From: CAYXUG01 sp964468655
GTDB lineage: Bacteria; Fidelibacterota; Marinisomatia; Marinisomatales; CAYXUG01
Assembly (NCBI GenBank): GCA_964468655.1
Contig: CAYXUG010000074.1
Coordinates: forward strand, 1 to 7,866
Length of the DNA: 7,866 bases
Reading direction: 5' to 3'
The notes beneath the pieces are model-generated. The model searched no databases, was not told the origin of the DNA, and saw only the letters and a program-made list of their open reading frames with translations. Both the position numbers and the translations under genes were made by a program. This document shows positions 1 to 6,007 of the stretch, in pieces (the first letter of the stretch is position 1; the number at the start of each line of letters is the position of its first letter).

Positions 1-226
1 ATGTTGCCGTAACAGTGTAGTTACCTGCTGGAACACCATCGATTTTATAGTTTCCGTTAGCATCCACAGCTGCGCCGAAAGAAGTTCCTTCGACTATTAC
101 ATTTGCACCTGCAAGTCCTTCACCTGATTCAGCATCGGTGACAGTACCAGACACCGTCCCTGCGATTAATCCTGCAGGTACAAGTGCTAATATCAAAAAT
201 GACGCTATAATCCCATATTTGCTCAT
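1..226 (-). CDS. Secreted protein with CarboxypepD_reg-like domain, N-terminal part (partial)
   Basis: Only the first 75 codons are in the window; the gene continues beyond base 1. The ATG at 226-224 follows a strong Shine-Dalgarno AGGAGG (239-234) at normal spacing, which fixes the start. Residues 1 to about 22 form a signal peptide: a Lys at position 3, then a hydrophobic core rich in I, L and A ending near LIAG. Residues 24-75 match the carboxypeptidase-regulatory-like (transthyretin-fold) beta-sandwich, with GTVSGTVTDAESGEGLAGAN, then VIVEGT, then NGNYKIDGVPAGNYTV. In FCB-type bacteria this domain commonly opens TonB-dependent receptors, and also occurs in large secreted or surface proteins with C-terminal sorting domains. 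The missing C-terminus would decide between them. It is divergent from the polysaccharide genes, so a shared function is not implied. The domain call is confident; the full product is not known. Confidence 0.85.
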   Translation of the reverse strand, partial: MSKYGIIASFLILALVPAGLIAGTVSGTVTDAESGEGLAGANVIVEGTSFGAAVDANGNYKIDGVPAGNYTVTAT

Positions 227-233
227 AGTATTT

Positions 234-239
234 CCTCCT
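234..239 (-). promoter_or_regulatory. Strong Shine-Dalgarno site of the minus-strand secreted protein
   Basis: Read on the minus strand this is AGGAGG, seven bases before the ATG at 226. It is the best ribosome-binding site in the window and confirms both the strand and the start of the partial gene at the left edge. Confidence 0.8.
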
Positions 240-492
240 GTTATTTGTTTGGGTTGAATATTTTTTTTGCTCTGCATGTTAAATGTTTTTACTCCGGGTT
301 TACTTCTTCTCGCAAGCAGAAAATCATACTAAATTCTATTAAATGCAACTGTTTTTTAACCTCTAATTTTTATTCTGACAGTACTATCTTCTTATTTTAT
401 TTTAGTAATGTAAAAAATCTGTTTACCATTAAATTTAATGATGTCTAAAATTGGAAAAAAAGTAATCTTTAAACCTACCATGGCAGAATAAA

Positions 493-1197
493 TTGAACAT
501 TACCAAACTCATAGAAAGATTTCTATCTCATATCAGAAATTCACTCACATTCATGGGATTGGTCATCCTGGTGACATTAATTACCATAGATATTCTCGTT
601 CGGGTCAGTAGCAATATTCAGGAAGAAAAAATCAACGCTATGATTGATTCTGTATCTTATCATCATGAACTGTATGAAGAAGAAATTTCTAAGATTGCAC
701 TGGTTGAAAAAGACGATCCGTTTAATTTTTTCCCGGAAAATAAAAAACCATCTGATACATCATTAAAAAAAGAACCTATTAAAAACAATCGTATTAAAAA
801 ATATGTACCAGTTTCAAAGAGTGAACCAGAAATAACTCTTGTTTCCCATGATACATCTGAAACAAAATTCGTGGTACCTTCATATACCCTTCACCGCATT
901 GAAAAATTGTCAGGTTCATTCAGTCAGGGTAAATTGTATGTTACTGTTCATAACAATTTTACTGAAGATCAATTGAAACTATTGTGCCACACATTGAAAG
1001 AGAAATACAACGATTTTACTAATCTGGTAATATGTTTATATTCCGACAATGAAATAGGCATAAGTCTTGCACTTGGCAGAAGACCTGTAGCAAACAATTT
1101 AGAAATTCAAAAATCGTGGTTAGTGTTTTATTCTTACAATCCCGTAGAAGGTGAATATTTTGACACTGATCCGGGGCGTTATCTGGGAACTTATTAA
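493..1197 (+). CDS. Membrane-anchored protein of unknown function, TTG start
   Basis: I do not recognise a named family. The 234-residue reading begins at TTG 493. An in-frame stop at 463-465 limits upstream extension, and the first in-frame ATG (553) would begin inside the membrane segment and lose the preceding basic residues (K5, R9, R16). The TTG is therefore preferred, although no clear Shine-Dalgarno precedes it. Residues 1-17 are short and basic, and residues 18-37 are one hydrophobic helix (FMGLVILVTLITIDILV), giving an uncleaved anchor with the rest outside the cytoplasm. Residues 40-75 are acidic and helical, and 76-135 are a Lys/Pro/Ser-rich linker. Residues 138-234 form a compact alpha/beta domain. 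Its pattern, a strand, then a helix starting FTEDQLK, then strands ending in FYSYNP, recalls small uncharacterised domains in which a TEEQL helix precedes a strand with an HFNP-like motif; that is a weak similarity from memory. It lies 77 bp before the exporter on the same strand, so it may be co-transcribed, but a role in polysaccharide export is inference. Confidence 0.75.
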   Translation: MNITKLIERFLSHIRNSLTFMGLVILVTLITIDILVRVSSNIQEEKINAMIDSVSYHHELYEEEISKIALVEKDDPFNFFPENKKPSDTSLKKEPIKNNRIKKYVPVSKSEPEITLVSHDTSETKFVVPSYTLHRIEKLSGSFSQGKLYVTVHNNFTEDQLKLLCHTLKEKYNDFTNLVICLYSDNEIGISLALGRRPVANNLEIQKSWLVFYSYNPVEGEYFDTDPGRYLGTY

Positions 1198-1260
1198 ATG
1201 AAAAATTCGTAGTGCCAAAATGATAAAAAAGCATTACTTTTGGGTGAATCATTGATTTAT

Positions 1261-1266
1261 AAAGGA
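1261..1266 (+). promoter_or_regulatory. Shine-Dalgarno site of the exporter gene
   Basis: AAAGGA lies eight bases before the ATG at 1275. It supports that start, which is also the residue where the signal peptide begins. Confidence 0.6.
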
Positions 1267-1274
1267 AAATTAAC

Positions 1275-4200
1275 ATGAAGCATAAAATCTTATTATTCGC
1301 AAGTATACTCACTTTAATATTTGCTCAGTCAACTGAGGAAATAAAAAAGCAGATAAAAGCATCAGGGATGTCTGAAGTTGAGATCAGGGAACAACTGAAG
1401 CAGCGGGGTTATAGTGATGAACAAATTAAAGAAGAAGCCGCCAGAAGAGGTATTGATTTAGAAGAAGGTACCGGGCAAACTCCCCAGACTCCAGCACAAC
1501 CCGTTCAGGAAATTCCGCCACCTGCTATTGATCCTTCAATCACCGATAAACCGCAACCGGGTGATGCTGTTGTTATACCGGGTGCAGAGACTCCCGGAGA
1601 TATTATCCAAAAGGAACTCGAAATTATCACAGACCAGGATTTGGAAATTATTGATGAAGATGAACTCGTCTTAGAAACTGAACCACAACCGGGACGATCT
1701 CCTTTAACCTATTTTGGGTATGATATTTTTCAGCGGGATCCGGCATTATTCCAATCATCAACATTTGGCGCAGTGGACCCGGATTATAACATCGGACCCG
1801 GAGATGAAATTATTATCATGCTTTGGGGAGAGACTCAATTCCGCCAGGTATTTACAGTTGACCGGGAAGGATTTATTTTCATACCTGAGATTGGACAGGT
1901 ATTTGTAAATGGATTAACACTCAACCTGCTTGAATCGAAATTGTTCAGAGTATTATCTCAGTCCTATGCGAGTCTTAATCCTAACACCGGTAAACCTACA
2001 ACATTTCTGGATATAAGTCTTGGGAACTTGAGGCCTCTGAGAATTCTTGTCCTGGGAGACGTTGCTCAACCCGGCGCATATACTGTTAGTCCGTCAACCA
2101 CTCTTTTTTCTTCATTATACTTTTTTTCTGGACCTACAACCAATGGATCACTCAGAAATATTCAGTTGATAAGAGGCGGTGAAAAAGTAGCCACGGTCGA
2201 TTTCTACAGTTATTTACTCTCAGGGGAAAAAATAAATGATGTACGGCTTCAATTAGATGATACCATTTTTATACCCTCCCGTATAAAAACCATTTCTATC
2301 AGTGGTGAAGTTATTAGACCCGCTATCTATGAATTAAAGAAAAATGAAGGTTTAAAGGAATTAATTGAAATTGCAGGTGGATTGAAAACAACAGCGTATA
2401 TCGAAAGAGCCCAAATTGACAGAATTGTTCCTTTTAAAGAACGTGAAGAGCTGGGGATGGACAGAATGTTTGTTGATGTGAATCTTGAAGATATTTTGTT
2501 CAAAAAGAAAAATGTTAGTCTCAAAGATGGTGACCGGATTCAGGTTTTATCCATTATGGATCTAAGAAAAAATATTGTAACAATTTCCGGTTCGGTTGAA
2601 AGACCCGGATCATACGATATTGGAGATTCTCTTCGATTAAGTGAACTCATTACAAAATCTGAGGGTTTATTAGGCGATGCGTATCTCGACAGAATTGACA
2701 TAGTGCGAATTAAACCTGATTTCAGCGAACAGTTAATTAAATTGAATTTACAGGAAATTATCAACCTTAACCCTTACCATGATATCTTGCTTCAAGGATT
2801 AGATCGGGTAAGGGTGTACAGTCTTACTGAAATGATCCCAAGACAATTTATTAGCATTGCCGGCCATGTCAAAAGACCGGGTCAATATCCATTATTGGAA
2901 GACATGACTTTATATGACCTCATTTTTAAAGCAGGTGGTTTCATTGATGAAGACTGGCGGAAACGAGNNNNNNNNNNNNNNNNNNNNNNNNNNNNNNNNN
3001 NNNNNNNNNNNNNNNNNNNNNNNNNNNNNNNNNNNNNNNNNNNNNNNNNNNNNNNNNNNNNNNNNNNCTGAACGAGCTGAACTGGTAAGAGTTGCAGAAG
3101 ACAGTGTTACAAAAGAAATCATTCCATTTAATCTTGATGATGTTCTGAACAAAACCGGATTAGCGGACATCGCATTAAAACCACATGATTTAATACGAAT
3201 TTATTCCCTCGAAGAAATTAAGGGCGGTTCGAATAAATATGTCTCTATCTCAGGTCATGTGAAACGACCGGGACGCTACGAACTGTATGAAGAAAATATG
3301 ACAATCTATGACCTCATTTTTAAAGCAGGTGGTTTCATTGATGAAGACTGGCGGAAACGAGTTTATGCTGAACGAGCTGAACTGGTAAGAGTTGCAGAAG
3401 ACAGTGTTACAAAAGAAATCATACCATTTAATCTTGCAGAAGTACTAAACAAATCAGAATTCTCTAAAACTAAATTAAAACCAGACGATCAGATTATAAT
3501 CTATTCCTTGGAAGAAATGAAAGGATCAACAAAATATATTTCCATATCCGGTCACGTTAAACGTCCCGGGACTTATGAATTATATGAAGAAAATATGACT
3601 CTTTATGATCTTTTGTTTAAAACAGGTGGATTTGATGACGTTGAGTTCAAAAATAGATTGTTTGTTGAAAGAGGTGACTTAATTCGAAAAGATGAAAATG
3701 GCATCACCCAAACGATTATTCCATTTAACATCGGTGAAGTGCTTGATAATCAAAATAGTCCCCAAAACTTCCCTCTGCTGCCCGGAGATGAAATTCGTGT
3801 TTATTCAAATTCTATGTTCAATTCTGTAAAACCTGTCGCAATCGAGGGTGTTGTTAAAAATCCCGGGGAATATACGTTGAAAACAGGTATGACAATTAAG
3901 GATCTTATACTCGAAACTGGTGGTTTATCAGAAAATGTTTATAGATACAAATTAGAAATAGCCAGAATAGATCCGGAAAATGATGATGAAGAAAAATATG
4001 CTGAGATTATTTCGCTTGATATGGACAATGATTTTTCTATTTCAAACGTTAAATATCAATACAAGGAAAATCCAGGTGAACTTGTCGTAAAAAGGGATGA
4101 ATTCAAATTATTCCCGTACGACCATATATTCATTCGTCCCGACCCGCATTTTCATTTACAAAGAAAGGTAAACGTTTCCGGGGCAGTATACTATCCCGGT

Positions 4201-4743
4201 GATTATGCTATAATTCAATCGGGAGAGAAAGTTAGTGATATATTAAAAAGAGCGGGAGGGTTAAGACCGGAAGCTTACCCTAAAGCTTCAGCCCTAATTA
4301 GAGGAGGGCAAACAGTAAAAATATCGTTCTATAAATTACTAAAAAATCCAAAATCAAAAGATAATTTTGAAGTCATTGAAGGTGATCAAATTATCGTTAT
4401 TCAAAAACCGAATGTAATACACATTACAGGTGAAGTGAATTCACCAGGGATTTATAAATACTATCCAAATATGCGTTTAAAAGATTATATAAACAGGGCA
4501 GGTGGATTAACAATTAATGCAGAAAGAAACTCTATTTGGGTTGAATATCCATGGGGGCAATCAAAAAGAATGAGACGAGGGATTTTACCATCACCAAAAG
4601 TGGCAGACGGCTCAGTCATTATTGTAGGTGCTGAAGAAGAAAAAGAGCCATTTGATAAAACAGAATTTGCAAAGGAAGTTGCTTCTATCATGGCTGATAT
4701 TGCACAAGTTATTGCTATTCTCATATTAGCTAAACCAGGGTAA
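1275..4743 (+). CDS. Giant Wza-type polysaccharide export protein with at least nine SLBB domains (interrupted by assembly gap)
   Basis: This is an outer-membrane polysaccharide exporter (OPX/Wza family) that would form the periplasmic and outer-membrane conduit. Residues 1-17 are a signal peptide ending IFA. There is no lipobox and no Cys anywhere in the visible protein, unlike acylated E. coli Wza. Residues 20-66 hold short helical repeats (GMSEVEIREQL, GYSDEQIKEEA), followed by a Pro/Glu-rich linker to about 140. Poly_export spans about 168-253 (YNIGPGDEIIIMLWGE). SLBB domains begin near residues 254, 338, 433, 524, 623, 722, 821, 932 and 1016, each with a G-x-V-x-x-P-G-x-Y strand and a later AGG or TGG turn. 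Residues 1096-1124 are an amphipathic or hydrophobic helix that may cross the outer membrane, as in Wza. Numbers after 564 assume that the 100 N stand for 6 bases; the protein is then 1124 residues and the two halves join in frame. Taken literally, the 100 N break the frame, but this is an artefact of gap filling. It overlaps nothing and ends one base before the Wzz-like gene. Confidence 0.9.
2913..3122 (+). repeat. 116-bp repeat core, copy 1 (holds the assembly gap)
   Basis: Bases 2913-2967 are identical to 3307-3361, and 3068-3122 are identical to 3368-3422; each arm is exactly 55 bp. Identity ends at 2912 (A versus C at 3306) on the left and at 3123 (T versus A at 3423) on the right. The middle is replaced by N. 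In copy 2 only six bases (3362-3367) separate the two arms. Confidence 0.92.
2968..3067. other. Assembly gap, 100 N placeholder
   Basis: There are exactly 100 N, the usual filler for a scaffold gap of unknown size. Replacing them with the six bases found at 3362-3367 restores one open frame (the codon begun by G2967 becomes GTT, giving RKR-VYA-ERAEL) and makes the left and right offsets to copy 2 both equal to 300 bp. Six bases plus any whole number of 300-bp units would fit equally well. Confidence 0.95.
3307..3422 (+). repeat. 116-bp repeat core, copy 2 (complete)
   Basis: This is the intact copy of the repeat shared by SLBB units 4 and 5. It encodes the stretch from YDLIFKAGGF through WRKRVYAERAEL to TKEI. 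Compared with the post-gap arm of copy 1 the offset is exactly 300 bp, which equals the SLBB period in this part of the gene. Confidence 0.92.
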
Positions 4744-4744
4744 A

Positions 4745-5833
4745 ATGGGCAAACAACAACACACTCCACAACCGCCACCACAATATTATTATGAAGAGGA
4801 TACCATTTCTTTAACTGATATCCTTTTGGTGCTGGCTAAGCAACTTAAACTACTAGTCATTACACCGCTTATTTTGGGTGTCATCACTGCCTTCTATGTT
4901 CTGTTTATTGCTCAACCGGTTTTTGTATCATCGGCAAAAATAATGTCTTCAAGCAGTGGGGGTGGTTCTACTTCCCAACTTCGGGGACTGGCAGCACAAT
5001 TTGGTGTTTCGGTTCCAATGGGAGATGAAGGGGTTGAACAATGGGTCTATCCGGATATAATCAAAAGCAGAATTTTAGCACGTGCTATGCTTCAGCAAAA
5101 ATTCAACACAGTAAAATACGGACCACAAAAATCTCTGTTACAAATTCTGACTTACGGTGATGAGGAACCAACGGTTGCATCAGAAACCCTAATAAAACTA
5201 GGGGTCAATTCATTCTTAGAGATGATTGGAGTAGAAAAAGACCGGGTCACTACCATTTATACAATAACTGTTAGTGCATTCGAGCCTCAATTTGCCACAG
5301 ATCTTTGCGCCGTATTGATTGATGAACTGGATGAACATCAGCGGAAATACAAAACAGCTAAGGTAAAGGAGACGCGATTATTTATTGAAGGACGTATCGT
5401 GGAAGTGCAAATTGAGTTGAGAGAGGCAGAAGAAATACTCAAAGAATTCAGAGATCGAAATCGACAAATTCAGCAATCTCCTACTTTACTGCTTGCCCAA
5501 CAGCGTCTAATACGCGAGGCAACTGTTTTAACTGGCGTATTTACCACACTTAAGCAGCAACTTGAAATGATTAAAATTGAAGAAGTTAGAGAATCTTCGG
5601 TAATTCAGGTTATTGATCCCCCTGAAGCACCCTTATTTCGCAATAGTCCCAAACGAAAACGATCTGTTTTATTATCACTCTTTCTTGGATTTGGAGTTGC
5701 TGTAGCTGGTGCTTTTGTACGTGAATATGCCAATAAAAGTAACGAAGAAGAAAAAGGGAAATTTCAAGAAATTATAGAGTTGACTAAAACAAATATTATT
5801 GGATTAATACAATTTAGAAAAAAACGTGAATAA
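4745..5833 (+). CDS. Wzz-type chain-length determinant / polysaccharide co-polymerase
   Basis: This 362-residue inner-membrane protein has the Wzz/PCP layout. The N-terminus is cytoplasmic and Pro/Gln/Tyr-rich (1-20), followed by the ISLTDILLVLAKQ segment common before the first helix. TM1 is about residues 35-56. The periplasmic part includes a Ser/Gly-rich loop and the QLRGLAAQFGV motif (79-89) seen in this family, then a long charged coiled coil at about 205-280. A Pro-rich stretch (DPPEAPLFRNSPKRKRS, 291-307) precedes TM2 (308-325). A cytoplasmic tail of about 37 residues follows. There is no Walker motif or C-terminal tyrosine cluster, so it is not a fused BY-kinase, and no separate kinase gene is in the window. 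Such proteins set polymer length and bridge the synthesis machinery to the Wza channel. The ATG is one base after the exporter stop, with a CAGGG Shine-Dalgarno-like site inside the exporter's last codons, so translational coupling is likely. Confidence 0.9.
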   Translation: MGKQQHTPQPPPQYYYEEDTISLTDILLVLAKQLKLLVITPLILGVITAFYVLFIAQPVFVSSAKIMSSSSGGGSTSQLRGLAAQFGVSVPMGDEGVEQWVYPDIIKSRILARAMLQQKFNTVKYGPQKSLLQILTYGDEEPTVASETLIKLGVNSFLEMIGVEKDRVTTIYTITVSAFEPQFATDLCAVLIDELDEHQRKYKTAKVKETRLFIEGRIVEVQIELREAEEILKEFRDRNRQIQQSPTLLLAQQRLIREATVLTGVFTTLKQQLEMIKIEEVRESSVIQVIDPPEAPLFRNSPKRKRSVLLSLFLGFGVAVAGAFVREYANKSNEEEKGKFQEIIELTKTNIIGLIQFRKKRE

Positions 5834-5935
5834 TCGTTTCACTTATGTTAAAGAGCTAATAGTGTTGTAAACCTCCTTTTTATTACCAAACCTATCTCTT
5901 ATCAGCAGTTATACCTATCTAAATACAATGCATAC

Positions 5936-5966
5936 AAAAAAAGACACTTGATTTCGCGTCTCTTTT
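5936..5966 (-). terminator. Intrinsic terminator for the minus-strand dehydratase gene
   Basis: On the minus-strand transcript, an arm AAAAGAGACGC (5966-5956), an 8-base loop and an arm GTGTC followed by seven T (5947-5936) can form an 11-bp stem with two G-U wobbles. The stem runs directly into the U tract, and it lies about 40 bases after the stop codon of the dehydratase gene. On the plus strand the two wobbles become A-C mismatches and the tail has only four T, so it should act poorly for the Wzz-like gene. Confidence 0.6.
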
Positions 5967-6007
5967 AGCTATAATCCCACAGTCAATAAGTTAAGTGATT
6001 ATACTAA

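Larger units (their letters stand above)
2034..4629 (+). repeat. Tandem array of nine SLBB domain units
   Basis: Nine soluble-ligand-binding beta-grasp units of roughly 80-110 residues follow one another without other domains. Units 4 to 6 are the most regular, each about 99-100 codons: unit 5 starts at 3235, unit 6 at 3532 and unit 7 at 3829. They share the core SISGHVKRPG, a run YELYEENMT (in 5 and 6) and an AGGF or TGGF turn. Units 1, 7, 8 and 9 are more diverged; unit 7 carries an acidic insertion (PENDDEEK). Unit 4 contains the assembly gap, so the count of nine is a minimum. Confidence 0.85.

Noticed and set aside
375..403. Possible promoter CTGACA, 17 bases, TATTTT upstream of the membrane-anchored protein
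   Set aside because: The -10 match is weak, the region is very AT-rich so such matches are expected, and the promoter consensus in this lineage may differ.
245..448. A 67-residue plus-strand ORF in the intergenic region
   Set aside because: It has a non-ATG start without a ribosome-binding site, a low-complexity Phe/Asn/Ser-rich composition and no recognisable domain; it looks like chance in AT-rich DNA.
1215..1243. Inverted repeat CCAAAA / TTTTGG before the exporter
   Set aside because: It is a six-pair, AT-rich stem with a 17-base loop and no T tract; too weak for a terminator or a regulatory hairpin.
2914..3067. An apparent start at ATG 2914 for the second half of the exporter
   Set aside because: It reads out of frame with the SLBB coding sequence (MTSFLKQVV) and connects to the real frame only because the gap was filled with 100 N. 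The real frame at 2914 encodes YDLIFKAGG.
2913..3422. CRISPR or mobile-element repeat
   Set aside because: The repeats are in-frame protein-coding units with a 300-bp period, no spacers, no inverted ends and no transposase.
1275..4743. A genuine frameshift or pseudogene in the exporter
   Set aside because: Both halves are intact SLBB coding sequence and join in frame once the gap takes its repeat-predicted length, so there is no evidence of decay.
5890..5920. Direct repeat ACCTATCT, 23 bp apart, in the convergent intergenic region
   Set aside because: Only eight bases, with no gene start nearby on either strand that it could regulate.
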